A stretch of 64,000 nt of DNA from Clusia tigrina (GCA_920105625.2 OV050031.1:5807501-5871500), one strand, 5' to 3'. Positions 45,322 to 58,760 are shown, numbered from the stretch's first letter. The notes: generated from the letters alone by a model not told the origin. Translations and numbers: made by a program.

Positions 45322-46060
45322 TTCTCAATTTGTCTCACTCTCTCTATGTCTGTCTCTCTCTCTCTTTCTCAATTTGTCTCACTCTCTCTATGTCTCTCTC
45401 TCGCTCTCTATATATCTCTCTCGCTCTCTATATATCTCTCGCTTTCTATATATCTCTCTCGCTCTCTCGCTCTCTCTCTCTCTCTGTCTGTCTGTCTGTC
45501 TCTCACCATCTGTACTCCCTCTATAATTTTTTGCTCTCTCTCTCTTCTCTATCTGTCAATTTGGCTCTCTCTTCCTATATGGGTGGAAATCTTCAAAAAG
45601 ACACTGGCGCACTGCGACACCAGTAGCGTGGGACAACCACCGCCATCATCAGATCTTGTCCCTCTCGCTCACACCAACTGTATTTATCTCTGTATCTGTC
45701 AATCTGTCTCTTTATAATCTCTTGTTTTTTATCCTTTATATGCTTCTTGTTTTTTTACCCTTTATATGTCTCTTTTTCTTCAGTATATCTCTTTCTATCT
45801 GTATCTCTCTTACTCTCTCTCTATCTGTATCTCTCTTTATCTCTCTTACTCTCTCTCTCTCTTTCTCTCTATTTATCTCTCTTACTCTCTCTCTCTCTCT
45901 CTATTTCCCTGTATTTATCTCTCTTACTCTATATCTATCTCTCTATTTATCTCTCTCTCTATTTATCTCACTCCCTCTATTTATCTCTCTTACTCTTTCC
46001 TTCTCTCTCACATGTGTATCAGAGTCTGTATTTCTTTCTCTCTTATTGCCTAGAATAATC
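45073..46060. repeat. CT-rich microsatellite block
   Basis: TCTCTC with TATATC, TATTTATC and TCTGTC interruptions; interrupted at 45586-45685 by a high-complexity island. Confidence 0.95.
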
Positions 46061-46079
46061 TAGTATTATTTCTATTCAG

Positions 46080-46290
46080 CCGCCCTCTGTGGTCTAGTGG
46101 TAAGCATGCTAGACTCACACTCAGAGGGTCGCAGGTTCAAATCCTGCCTCGGACTTGGTGTTAAAAATGCTTCTTTCTAAAAAATATTTTATCTTCGAGT
46201 CGTTGGCCTCCGTAGCTAGTACTCCTTCCTCTTCCTTTTTGAGTCATAATTAAATTATGGTGTAAGATGTAATAATAATATTTATATTGC
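46080..46290 (+). mobile_element. tRNA-derived SINE, most complete copy
   Basis: A tRNA-like head carries a box A (TGGTCTAGTGGTAAGC, 46091-46106) and a box B (GGTTCAAATCC, near 46133-46143), the internal RNA polymerase III promoter. The body follows (AAAAATGCTTCTTTC, CTTCGAGTCGTTGGCC, CTAGTACTCCTTCC, AATTAAATTATGGTG) and a TAATAATAATA tail. The outer ends of the head do not pair into an acceptor stem, so it is not a tRNA gene. Two related copies are at 35745-35895 and 9945-10070 (minus). Confidence 0.82.
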
Positions 46291-47404
46291 TTTCTCACTT
46301 CCTCTATCCCTCTCATTTATTCTGCCTCTCGCTCGTATGAGTTTTCTTTATGTGCATATGGTTTCTTTTTATGTCGTTCTATCATTTTTTTAAGATATAT
46401 CTCTGTCTTTTAATAGTTACTACTCATATGCATATCGTTTGTGGCTCTCTTTATTTGATTCTTTCTCTCAATATCATTTTCTTTTTGTCTCTCCCTCTCT
46501 CTCTCTCTCTCTATCTGTTTATTTGTATCTATATCTTTTATGTCTCTACTCATATGCATGTTAGTGTATTTGTTCTTAATCTGTAATCCTCTGAGTTGTC
46601 ATTTTGGAATTCCACCTACTGAAACCACCGGTCTGGTTGGTTCAGTGAATTTGTGCTCGCTCTATAATGTCAATGTCCACCCTGGTTTAAATTCTAGTTG
46701 TGGCATTTTCAAGCGATCGGTGCCATCTCTCGCGATGGATTGGTGTTCTTACGAGAGTATTCCTAACCATGATCAAATTTTTCAAACTGTTCGGATTCGC
46801 TCCGTTAGCTCCAATAGTAAGCTTAGCCCAAGTTAAACTTGAGAATCGGCGTAAGTCCACCATAGGACTGTGGCGCCAAGTATGTCAAAAGCACTCCCCA
46901 CATATCATTTTGATCCCTCACAACTGCGCAAGCAATTGTTGGTCATGAGTTTACGTTGGTTCCTACCGGTTCATTATATTGTGGTCTATTCTTTGAGAGA
47001 ACTCCATTTAACACTATGGGACTGCTCCTCCTTAACAATAGTTTTACAATCAAATATGGATGGGAAAATATAAACTCATTTTATACTCACAAGGCGAGAT
47101 CTTCCGAAATTGTTGCTGGGTCCTTTGCTATTTAACACCTACAGCAATCAGTGGAGATTTTGTGCTCCAAGCTATATTAGTCTTTTCGATAACCAAATTA
47201 TCCATATAGCAGTGAGTGATATCGTATAGGCACTTACTATATGGTGATGGAAGTGTATATAGCCACAAGCACGATCTTGGTATTGCCAAAAACACTCTGA
47301 ACAGTGATTTTGCATGAGTTAGTGAGTGATTTATTCATATCAGCGAGAAATAAAATAGAATTCGGTTAGTTTTGGTATCATGGAAAGTTATTCCATTATT
47401 ATGA

Positions 47405-47900
47405 TATATGCTTCTCAAAATCTCACTACTCACATTTGGTCCTCAAAATATCACCACTCACATTGGGTCCTCAAAATCTCACTACTTATCATTTGGTCAT
47501 CAAATTATCACAACTCACATTGGGTCCTCAAAATCTCACTATTCACATTTGGCCTTCAAAATGTCACTACTTACATTTGGTCCTCAATATCTCACTACTC
47601 ACATTTGGTCCTCAAAATGTCACCACTCACATTGGGTCCTCAAAATCTCACTACTTATCATTTGGTCATCAAATTATCACAACTCACATTGGGTCCTCAA
47701 AATCTCACTATTCACATTTGGCCTTCAAAATGTCACTACTTACATTTGGTCCTCAATATCTCACTACTCACATTTGGTCCTCAATATCTCACTACTCACA
47801 TTATGTCCTCAAAATCTCACTACTTATCATTTGGTCATCAAATTATCACAACTCACATTGGGCCCTCAAAATCTCACTACTTATCATTTGGTCCATTTCG
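47405..47900. repeat. 28-bp minisatellite
   Basis: About 17 units of CTCACTACTCACATTTGG plus TCCTCAAAAT, with two longer blocks repeated as higher-order units (47460-47600 and 47625-47770). Confidence 0.95.
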
Positions 47901-48319
47901 GGGAGGATTTGTTAATAATCTTTTCTATGATAATAAATACACTCCTGTTCCAGAAAAACAATACACTGAAGAGAGAGAGAGAGCAGCCAGGGCGACATCT
48001 TAGCCAAGTGTCTATCGGAACTCGCCAGTAAACTATGTTTTGAACAACATTTCTGGCCACTTTTGTTGGAACATTTGATAAATCAGGAATGCTCGTGTTT
48101 TACTCGTGAGTTCTGATGGAACCGTGGCTATGCACAGTTACTCGGTGGAACAATTCATATGAAGAAAAGGACCACGTTTATGGTTTCTTAGCGAAATTGA
48201 GCAAATAGAACACACACATACAAAACTTTTCTACACGAACACACACACACAAAGTGTTTCACACAAAACTGAGTGAAGTGATGAAGCAGTGATCGTGTGA
48301 ATCGCTTTGAAATGGACAC

Positions 48320-49235
48320 TGCAAGTGATCGTGTGGAAAGGTTGAATATCTGCAATAAATCACTCTTGCAACCGGTAACGAATTGAATTAGTATTGTGTG
48401 GAAAGGCCCAATGCAAGCAATCAGCTACTCCCGCGACCGGTTGCGAATTGAATTATTATCGTGTGGAAAAGCCCTATGAATGAAGTAGTGTTCCTGTGAA
48501 TCGCTTTCAAGCAGTCGCTGCTGAGTGGTCGTGTGGAAAGGCCCAATGCATGCAATAAGCTACTCTCACAACTGGTAAAGAATTTACTTATTATCGTGTG
48601 GAAATGCCCAATGCCTGCAATGGCTACTCGTACAACCGGTAATGAATTGACTTATTATCGTGTAGAAAGGCCCAATGCCTGCAATGGCTACTCGTCAACC
48701 GGTAACGAATTGACTTATTATCGTGTGGAAAGGCCCAATGCCTGCAATACGCTCCTCCTACAACCGGTAACGAATTGACTTATTATCGTGTGGAAAGACC
48801 CAATGCCTGCAATGGCTACTCGTCAACCGGTAACGAATTGACTTATTATCGTGTGGAAAGGCCCAATGCCTGCAATGGCTACTCGTACAACCGGTAATGA
48901 ATTGACTTATTATCGTGTAGAAAGGCCCAATGCCTGCAATGGCTACTCGTACAGCCGGTAATGAATTGACTTATTATCGTGTGGAAAGACCCAATGCCTG
49001 CAATGGCTACTCGTACAACCGGTAACGAATTGACTTATTATCGTGTGGAAAGGCCCAATGCCTGCAATGGCTACTCGTACAACCGGTAATGAATTGACTT
49101 ATTATCGTGTGGAAAGGCCCAATTCTAACTAATGAATCAGTGTTCGTATGAATCGCTTTCGAGCAGTTGCTGCGGAGTGATCGTGTGGAAAAGCCTAATA
49201 CCTGCACTGCGCTACAGCCGGTAACAATTTAAATT
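48320..49235. repeat. About 63-bp satellite
   Basis: Roughly 14 units. Each unit contains CGTGTGGAAAGGCCCAATGC, CTGCAATGGCTACTCG, CAACCGGTAA and GAATTGACTTATTAT. Inner units are nearly identical, outer ones diverged, as expected from unequal exchange. Confidence 0.95.
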
Positions 49236-49676
49236 ATTTGTGTCGTTTAGTTGCCCCGCCCTTGAGGAAATATTTAAACACTTTACTCGTACTCGTATTA
49301 ATATAAAAGTTTCTGGGCAATTGTTGCTAAACTGTTTTTGTAGTGTGCGCCCTTTGAGCGCACTTTGTTCGTTATTGTGCATGTTTGTTGTGTGTTTCTT
49401 ACTTATCTCCTAAACTAAACTAAACTAAACTAAACGTTTCCTACACAAGCATTTCAATACTCGCTCATGTTGTTGCACTTATAAATGTTGTATCGTGTAT
49501 CTCTTTAACTGTCACTATGCTAAGACTATAACCCTAAAACTTACTTAAACTTGAAATTTGATTATAAAAAACAGAAGAAAACCAAACTAACCCTCTTCCC
49601 CACTTCCCATTTGTGTGTGTGTCTATTTATTGATTTTTGTTAATTTTACTTTATTTGTTTTAAATTCTTTTTACAG

Positions 49677-49809
49677 CTGCATGAATAACAGCAAACCCAC
49701 GCACTCGACGTACCACATTTTTCGCAAGAGTTTTTCGTTTTTTAAACATTTTCAAAAAGTGCTTCTAAAGGGAAGCCGACTACCAACCCATGTTAACAGA
49801 CTATTGTGA
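49677..49809 (+). CDS. Nf1: Nf1 alternative last coding exon (long isoform)
   Basis: After a good acceptor (TTTAAATTCTTTTTACAG) comes a frame encoding CMNNSKPTHSTYHIFRKSFS, then a basic/aromatic stretch ending THVNRLL and TGA. It needs two leading bases. A donor inside the exon-26 stop (TA|GTTTAA at 42325/42326) supplies exactly TA, giving ...DSPSHY|CMNNSK. The long isoform would be 2994 residues, 44 more than the short one with its stop removed. Fly Nf1 is known to have isoforms with different C-termini; the exact match of this structure to them is inferred. Confidence 0.72.
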
Positions 49810-50790
49810 ATCAAAAGCAATAAATCAAAATAATAGTAATAGTAACAATTAAGTGCAAAAGCAACAAACAAATTGAAAATCAAAGTAAATATATCAGCAA
49901 ACCACCACAACGAGGAAACACAAAATGCGTCAGTAGCGTTGGTTTACAAGTTATAAAACAAACAAACAAACAAACAAACAAACAAACAACAAGAAAAAGA
50001 AAACGAACATATTTATAAAATTAGCAGATATTTTGTCTAATTTGATAAACGACATTTGAGGAGGAAACACCAACCCAGACCAAATAACTAAGCGTGTAGT
50101 CAAACTAAACCACCAGCATCGAATATAGTTGTAGACAACCGGCGAAACTATGACATGCCTATGTATATGTTCACGCATATATGCACATATATGCGCACAT
50201 ACATATATATACGCATACTCGTGTGTATATTTTTTAGTGAATATATTTTCGATTTACAATCTTAATTTTAATTTGTATTTGTAACATTTTGTTTTTAATT
50301 GTGTCCTGAAGTGTACTTCATCGGATTAGAAGTAATGAAAGTCGATGTTTGTTATCCTATCTAAATGTGTCTATGACTACCTATCAACGTCTCTATATCT
50401 CTACTATATTGTGTGAACTATATAAAAGTACCTCTCTACATTTCACTCTTGAATGTGTGAAGAAACAAACAAATAATTAAGAACGATCCTAAACTAAGCA
50501 ATCTCTCTTCTCCTATCGCTGCAAAGTATTAAGTTCCTCAAATTGTATGCGTTTCTAGCTAAAAATGCCTTACTTCGAATGTTTTCTCTTATTTATTGCC
50601 TCCTCGTTTTAATTGTGTACTAATATGTTTATGTGTAAAATTGTATTTAGTTATTATTCTTATTATTTTGTTTAAACTATTCTCTTCAAGTTGCCTGTGT
50701 AATTGTTAAAAATTGTTGTGTTTAAGACAAATTTGTTAACGGAATATAGCGTAAATATATTTCAAAATAAACGAAAGTTTTCACAGTTAA
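49810..50790 (+). other. Nf1: Likely 3' UTR of the Nf1 long isoform
   Basis: AT-rich, non-repetitive apart from an AAAC run (49957-49990), ending at a polyadenylation signal AATAAA at 50766-50771 followed by a GT/T-rich stretch. Confidence 0.5.
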
Positions 50791-51440
50791 CACAAAATGA
50801 GATTTATATATATATATATTTATATATAAATATATGATTAATAATTTTTATGAAAGTTAAAACTAAAACAAAAAAGAAAAACCAAACAAAAAATTAAATA
50901 TAGTTTTTTATATCTATTAATTAATTTATCACTGAGTAGAGAGTGCCTGGAGCAGGCAAGCATTGGGACATAATTCTACTTCCTTCCGTAATCATGCACC
51001 TTGAACTGAGATTATATGTGATTTTCAGTCATGTACATAGTCATCTACTATAGTACAATGGGCTTGGAGACCGCCTTCTTCGGCGGTGCTCCGGCCTACC
51101 CCACTTCACATTTACATAGGACTTGACAACATCTCAGAGTGGGGAGTTCTAAAATTGGTCAAATAGTTCGATAAACACTTTAAACAGAGGGGAAAAAAAT
51201 TGTATATATAATTTTTGGTGAAAATTTAGAGTGAAACATAATAATAGAAGGAATCATGTGTAGAAATCAAAGAGGATTCATTTATTATGTAGACTAGAGA
51301 CAAGCAAACCGTTTCCTTGCAGTGTACCAGATCGATTGGTAAACTCCCTATTCAGGTACTCACAATACGTCATCACTGTCATCTCCCATTACTGTATTGC
51401 TATCAACTCAGCATAAACTAAGAAAAAAGTAATACAGGAC

Positions 51441-52222
51441 TATGATGGTGTGGAGTAGAAAGGTCTTGAGTAGATGGTGATGAGTAGAATAGTGATGAGT
51501 AAAATGGCGATGAGAAGAATGGTAATGAGTAGAAAAGTCTTGAGTATAGTGGTGATGAGTAGAATGTGATAAGTGGAAAGGCGATGAGTAGAATGTTGAT
51601 GAGTGGAAAGGTGATGAGTCGAATGGTGACGAGTAAAATGGTGATGAGTAGAATGGTGATGAGTGGAAAGGTGATGAGTCGAATGGTGACGAGTAAAATG
51701 GTGATGAGTAGAATGGCGATGAGTAGAATGTAATGAGTAGAAAGGTCTTGAGTATAGTGGTGATGAGTAGAATGTGATGAGTGGAAAGGCGATGAGTAGA
51801 ATGATGATGAGTAGAATGGCGATAAGTAGAACGGTGATGAGTAGAATGGTGATGAGTAGAAAGGTCTTGAATAGAATGGTGATGAGTAGAATGGGGATGA
51901 TTGGAATGGCGATGAGTAGAATGGCGATGAGTAGAATGGCGATGAGTCGAATGGTGACGAGTAGAATAGTGATGAGTAGATTGGTGATGAGTAGAATGTG
52001 ATGGGTGGAAAGGTGATGAGTGGAATGGAGAAGAGTAGAATGGTGATGAGCAGGATATGATAAGTACAATGTTGATGAGTAGAATGGTGACGAGTACAAA
52101 GGTCTTAAGTAGAGTGGTGACGAGTAGAAAGGTATTGAGTAGAATGGCGATGAGTAGAAAGGTCTTGAATAGAATGGTGATGAGTAGAGTGGTGATGAGT
52201 AGAATGGCGATGAGTAGAATGG
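51441..52222. repeat. 15-bp minisatellite GATGAGTAGAATGGT
   Basis: About 50 imperfect units with variants TCTTGAGTAGAAAGG and GATGAGTGGAAAGGC. Frames on both strands (Met/Ser/Arg-rich and His/Ser/Thr-rich) are artefacts of the repeat. Confidence 0.96.
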
Positions 52223-52277
52223 GATCAAACACTTCAACTCTCACACTTTTAAAACCCGAACTTCGGAAAAAAATATT

Positions 52278-52320
52278 AATACTAGCGATACTATATATTT
52301 TATATAGTATCGCTAGTATT
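52278..52320. repeat. Perfect 20-bp inverted repeat with 3-nt loop
   Basis: Arm AATACTAGCGATACTATATA, loop TTT, and the exact reverse complement. It sits 56 bp past the minisatellite. It could extrude as a cruciform or fold in RNA; no function assigned. Confidence 0.85.
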
Positions 52321-53223
52321 ATTGATTGGATCAGTAAGGATCCTACGCGTAGTAAGGATCATCATAGACGAATGATGCAATAATGATAGCAATAATTTGG
52401 AGTTAATATATCAAAGCTAGTACACTTTAGATGAAAATTGCCAAGAAATCATCTGTAGTAATGAAAGCTGCATCAACTAAACCTCTGGTGCCTATTTTAT
52501 TTTGGGGTGTTAACTGCAGTATAAGATGAAAAATATTTACAGGCTTCAATAAGTCAACTACCGGGAGCATTTATTTCTTTCCCGCCCAGCAAATTTCGAC
52601 GAAGGGTTTCTACTAAGGTAGCTCTAAGGTTTTTTTAATTGATTGAACTGTTTAGGACCAGAGTTGCTCAGCTAGTGACACGCCATTTAAGCTCTATTCG
52701 TTTTATTTACAACAAACATTCAAAACAATAAAAAAATTACAGCATTTCAGGTTCAAAATAAATCAGTTTCTTCCTCTTAGCTAGTTGTGTATTCCCGTTT
52801 TCCAGAATCCCGTACAAAGTTATCTTCAGACTTCAAAGTTATCCAAAAATTATCATATGTTCAAACTCTTCCAGCATATGCAGGTCACACACCGGGAAGG
52901 TTGCATATTCATACAAATTTTTTAAAGGAAAACTGTCAAATCACTGCGATTTATTGTTGCTCAGTTGCTACCTGAGTTTGCTTTGACGTGGCTTTTTTGC
53001 TCATTGCAAAAATCGTCGTTGAGTTTCCTTCTTGTTGATGTGGTTGAGTTTATAGTTATCAATGAGTTCACCAGCATTTGTCAACGTCACAACTCAGCTC
53101 ACTCGTTGAGACAATTAAGATGAGTGAGTAAGTGCATTAAGTAGCTCGGGCGAGTAAAGAGTGCGTAAAGTGGCTCGGGCATGTAAGGAGTGCAGAAAGA
53201 GGCTCGTTGGAAAGTGTACAGGA

Positions 53224-53335
53224 CAAAGAGTATACATACATAAATAGAGATTGAATCACTAAAAATTTTGTAAAATGGAAGTGAAGCCGATTTCACAAAA
53301 ATCGTCATGCGAGCTCTATTTATGCATACTCTTTG
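53224..53335. mobile_element. MITE, short copy of the 9265-9473 family
   Basis: CAAAGAGTATACATACATAA at the left and CAAAGAGTATGCATAAATAG read from the right; the inside shares CACTTCCATTTTACAAAATT with the 209-bp copy but is about 100 bp shorter. Flanks GTACAGGA and GTACAGAA resemble a worn target duplication. Confidence 0.75.
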
Positions 53336-54947
53336 GTACAGAACATTCAAAATAAGTATTTGTCTCCTTTCATTGCGTTGTTACACTCAAGGGAGAGTGC
53401 GCTTCTCTTTTCTAACACTCACTCGCTGGCATACTTCATCGAATGTCCCTGAGGTCCATTCATTGATTAATAATTTGCTTTTAATTACATCAGTGGTCAG
53501 CAGCTGACGTAGTCGAAAAGTAAAATTAGTTTAGGGCTTCCTTGTTATCGGGGTTCTAATCAGACTTCCATCCCACAAGTCAGTCTTCCTCCTTAAAATG
53601 TTTGCATGAAGTTTAAGCTAACAAAGCAAGTAAAAGTTAAGAATCTAACATAATGGTGCTTCCAAAGCGCCTCTGTATGCAAACTCCTGCTCCACACTTA
53701 AAAAAATTTGATTTCATTATTCATACAAATTAATTGCATTTATTACTTACATTTATTTATTTATTTATTAACTTTTAAATTATTTTATTCGCACAAAAAG
53801 TCTTCCTTATTTGTAATGAATTCAATTGCCATTGAAATTCATGTCTTATCCTATCGATTCCTGTGCTTCACAAATTTAACGCTAATTTTATTTTAATTTA
53901 AAGTTAACAACAACAACAAAAACCTTAATAATAAATAATAATTAAGTATAAGAAAAGAAATGAAAGTACATGAAACTAAAACACCAAACTAAGCAACAAG
54001 CCATGCCCACTTTTACATCCTAGCATAATTAAATTATTGTATTGTAAGGAGCAACATATATTTATATTTACAAACGTATTGAATTAGAACGTGAATCTTT
54101 TATTACGCCAATAAAATTGCAACAATTTTAAATTTTTTTTAATTATTAAAGAAACATACATTTATATATAGAAAAAACAAAAGAAAAAAAAAACTAACAA
54201 AAATTAAATTCAAATTTGAAACAAAATTTTTAAACAAATATTCATGAAGCGATAACCACTTAGAGAAAAAAAAAACACAAAATTAACAAAAATATTAAAA
54301 ATATTTATAGTGTATTCAGACATGTATGTGTGTGTTGAAGAAGTTCGTAAATTTTATCAAGTTATTGCATATTTGGAATTATATTGATGTACCAGCAGAT
54401 CCCCATACTAGATGCGATCGAAAGTTAGCGAAAAACAAACAAACATAAAAACATAAACACCATCGAACATAAATTCGAAACAAAAACAAATTATTATATC
54501 AAATGTTTAATAAAATTCAAATTTTAAACTTCATTGTACCTCATACGAAAACATTGTTTTATTTCCAATCAACTGCAGAAGTGCAAAAACGAATACAGGG
54601 GCAAATTGTTTAAACAAATCAATCAAATCAAATGAAAGCAATTTGTCCTGGGAATTTATGTAAGCACAAAATTATTAGAAAAACTGGTTCATTTAAAATC
54701 ACACAAATTAATTGTGTCTTAGAAATTCTTATAATTAATGAGAAGGTGAGGTGAAGTTAATCAGGATATTGTACCCTTCCCCTTACATAATTTATAAAAC
54801 TACACCCGTGATAACATTCTTAATAATAAAAATCGCTCTTAGTAGGAAAGTTGCTCATATTGTTGAATTATACATAAAAAAATCAAAAAGTTTTATCAAA
54901 AAATAATACAAAATCGATTCTAAATAAAAAAAATACAAAAAGAAATC

Positions 54948-55019
54948 GGGCTCAACCGGGATTTGAACCCGGGACCTCTCGCACCCAAAGCGAGAATCAT
55001 ACCCCTAGACCATTGAGCC
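54948..55019 (-). tRNA. tRNA-Pro (anticodon TGG)
   Basis: Read on the minus strand, a complete 72-nt cloverleaf: acceptor arms GGCTCAA/TTGAGCC pair fully with discriminator C, box A is TGGTCTAGGGGTATGA, and the anticodon stem TCTCG/CGAGA encloses CTTTGGGT with anticodon TGG. The T arm CCGGG TTCAAAT CCCGG is box B. T runs just downstream on the minus strand can terminate RNA polymerase III. Confidence 0.95.
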
Positions 55020-55260
55020 GCTTACTATTTATTTTGCTAAATACATATTTCAGTATAGCAAATAAACCGACAATATAGCAAATAAAAAATTTCAGTGTTG
55101 TTAGCTCAACAAACAGACCCAACTGGTGGTTCAAGTGGCATCACTGGTTTATTGGTGATGGGGCTGCCCAACCTACCTACCTACCTAGCTCAACAAAATT
55201 GATTTTCAGAGAACCAAAATTATTAAGAATTAAACAAACACATACAGACGCTTGCATTAC

Positions 55261-55682
55261 GGCCCGTATACAATAACGCGAGAGAGCGAGACCGAGCCTG
55301 GGACGACATCCCGATTTGCACTGTCTCGAATTCTAATATACAAAAAACAAAGTGCGAGCCATATTTTTACACAAAAGCAAAAGTACTAAAAAAATATTAC
55401 AAACTAAATGTTTGGAAATTTTGTATTAAATAAAATAAACGCGGAGCCACAAAATGCAAAACAGAAATAAACAAATGCATATTACAAAACAGTTGATTAC
55501 TTTGACAAATTGTTTCGGACGAAAGTGCGAGGAATTTATAATTTTTTAGAAATACCTCGTCTCGCTGTATCGCATCACGCATTATTGTATATTGCCACAT
55601 ACCATCTTTTCTTCTTTTTGATATCTCGTCCGAGACTCGGTCTAGCTCTCGTCTCGGTCTCTCACATTATTGTATGCGGACC
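55261..55682. mobile_element. Inverted-repeat element
   Basis: Left end GGCCCGTATACAATAACGCG and the reverse complement of the right end, GGTCCGCATACAATAATGTG, match at 16 of 20 bases. Both continue AGAGA-CGAGACCGAG. The 422-bp interior has no credible frame; non-autonomous DNA element or foldback. Confidence 0.7.
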
Positions 55683-55693
55683 TTTATTCAATA

Positions 55694-56002
55694 TAAGGCG
55701 TATTCGATTCATATCTTGTATCGAGCTGTGCGAACAAAACAGCAATCGAGTAAATGGTATACTTAGCAGCACTGTTTCAAACAAAGCACAGAAAAATTAA
55801 AAATTCACGGAAATTTTTATGGGTTATTTTTAATCTCGCTGGTTTTCAAACAATTTTCAAGTTGCTAGCATTTTCTTTCGAGGATAGAAAAACTCGCTCG
55901 TTTCATCCGAGTATAATTTACTCGATAACTTTTTCCATACAAACGTCTGTTGTATCCTCGATAGGGTGGCCTATCCTCGATAGGGTGGCCGAATACGCCT
56001 AT
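55694..56002. mobile_element. Second inverted-repeat element, adjacent to the first
   Basis: Ends TATAAGGCGTATTCG and, read from the right, CTATAGGCGTATTCG. Near the right end TATCCTCGATAGGGTGGCC is tandemly doubled (55952-55990). A diverged left part of the same element is at 13107-13203. Confidence 0.65.
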
Positions 56003-56326
56003 AGAAATTCAGCATTCTACTGCACAGGATTTTGACCAGAGAATACAGAGAAAGGAAAGTCTTTGACGTTTAAGTTTCTTTTCTCTGTATTATCTGATTA
56101 TATCTGTGCTTTGCGTTGTGTGTGTGTTTTGTTTACAATTCCAGAGCTTGGCATCACCAAGAGCAATAAATTACAAGGTAGTGGGACCAATTCAATAATT
56201 TTATCATGACTAGCGTCCACTAAAGTATTTTGCTTGACCGTAATAGCTGGCAACATTGCTCATAGTTAAAAATCGTTGTGCTTTAGCGTGTCTCATTATG
56301 AACATTTTGTAGCTGATATTCACAAC

Positions 56327-56399
56327 GGGGATGTAGCTCAGATGGTAGAGCGCTCGCTTAGCATGTGAGAGGTACGGGGATCGATGCCCCGCATCTCCA
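56327..56399 (+). tRNA. tRNA-Ala (anticodon AGC)
   Basis: 73 nt including the discriminator A. Acceptor GGGGATG pairs with CATCTCC (one G-T), box A is TAGCTCAGATGG, and the anticodon stem TCGCT...AGCAT loop reads anticodon AGC. The T arm is CGGGG ATCGATG CCCCG. A T-rich terminator (TTTTTAGTTTTTTTTTTT) follows from 56406. Confidence 0.95.
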
Positions 56400-56407
56400 G
56401 TCAACTT

Positions 56408-57545
<1,138 letters not shown>

Positions 57546-58760
57546 CGACCACGCCTCTTAATCATGCCATATTCATAACTTAAGACGTCTATATAAGGCA
57601 AGAGAATGAAGTTTCGTTTGACCGATAATACTATGAAGCCATTTGCAGAAAATGGGCGAAATGAGAGAAACACACTCCCACCTGGCATAGAAACAACTTA
57701 TGACACCTTATTTAAAATGACCCCAGTGGAGTTTATGCTGAAATAATAATTATACAATTTTGCAGCAATGTTTCTTCGGTAGATACTATGATAATACAAG
57801 TGCCTTGCGCACAAGTGACATATGTAGATAGAAAAAAACATGGAGTTATCACCAATATGTCGTTGGTTAAGATAGAAATAAATTGACACACGATTGAAAT
57901 CCACAGTAAGTTGACCTCGATCTCGGTTAGTCAATATATGTATCAGCCGGGATATAGTATCAGTTTTTGTCTTGTTTGCACCACTGATTGTGTGCGAAAG
58001 CAAAAGAGTCTCATAGTCCTGGTTTCTAAATTTTTGGCCATATTCTGAGTCTTTTCCAAATTTAAATTACTTCATTTTCATACAAATATAAAATTGATTA
58101 TCATATCTGAGTTTAGCGAAGACTTCAGAGATCTTCAATTATTCAAGCACCAAAAAATGTCTATCAGAGGCTCATCATGATTTCATGAAACACCCGAGAA
58201 ACTAGTTTCCGGTGATAAATATTTCCTTTATCAAGTTTCAAGGCCTGGCTAAAAATGTTACAAAAATCTGTCCCCCCACATTCTCATTCAACACACCGCT
58301 TAATTGCATACAATCCTTTAAAGAATTCAAACTACGTATTTAACAAAAAAAATTGGTTTTTTATATTTTTTTAAATTCATATCCAAGAAACATGAGCGTT
58401 AACACTTCAGAATGGGCTCCTACTCAAGTGATAACCTGCACGGTGAGTCTCTTTAGGCGCACAAACAAACACACGTAGTAAGCGCGCCAGTTACGCTGAT
58501 GTAAGCTCGTTTTCGACTTGGTCAGAATTTTTATGAATGAAATTGGGCCGTGTGCGCGGAGGAGAGAGAGCGCACCGACCAAAACAAATTATCAAAATAA
58601 CAACAGCTGCAAAGTGTGCTACAACAACCAACAACAGCAACAACAACAACCAACAACGACAACGACAGACAATCAGAACCAACCCAATACTCACTCCATC
58701 CTGACCAACTCTGGATTCGGTCTGAATCATATTCATTGCGAGAATTTCGTGCTGCGAGCG
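57546..58760. other. Intergenic DNA upstream of the Notch-responsive module
   Basis: No gene recognised. From about 58430 the sequence becomes GC-richer and more complex, including CAACA-rich leader-like sequence (58600-58670), as expected of promoter or 5' UTR DNA. Confidence 0.4.

Larger units (their letters stand above)
42327..49676. other. Nf1: Repeat-filled intron 26 (long isoform) / 3' region of the short isoform
   Basis: If the long isoform is made, this 7.35-kb stretch is its last intron. It contains 3' UTR-like sequence to about 42.65 kb, a 15-bp minisatellite (43170-44340), CT-rich repeats (45073-46060), a SINE (46080-46290), a 28-bp minisatellite (47405-47900) and a 63-bp satellite (48320-49235). 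The stretch 46600-47330 is non-repetitive and unassigned. Confidence 0.6.
50791..54940. other. Intergenic DNA between Nf1 and the tRNA genes
   Basis: Contains a 15-bp minisatellite (51441-52222), a perfect hairpin (52278-52320) and a MITE (53224-53335). The 53.7-54.5 kb part, with several AATAAA words (54111, 54508), resembles a 3' UTR, but no matching coding exon was found. Confidence 0.4.

Noticed and set aside
46085..46155. tRNA gene
   Set aside because: A and B boxes are present but acceptor and anticodon stems do not pair; the body and tail identify a SINE head.
48533..49235. CRISPR-like array (63-bp units with near-identical blocks)
   Set aside because: Whole units are repeated with no unique spacers of constant length, and the setting is a fly intron; it is a satellite.
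51408..52244. 278-residue His/Ser/Thr-rich frame and its opposite-strand partner
   Set aside because: A 15-bp minisatellite opens frames on both strands; no start context or homology.
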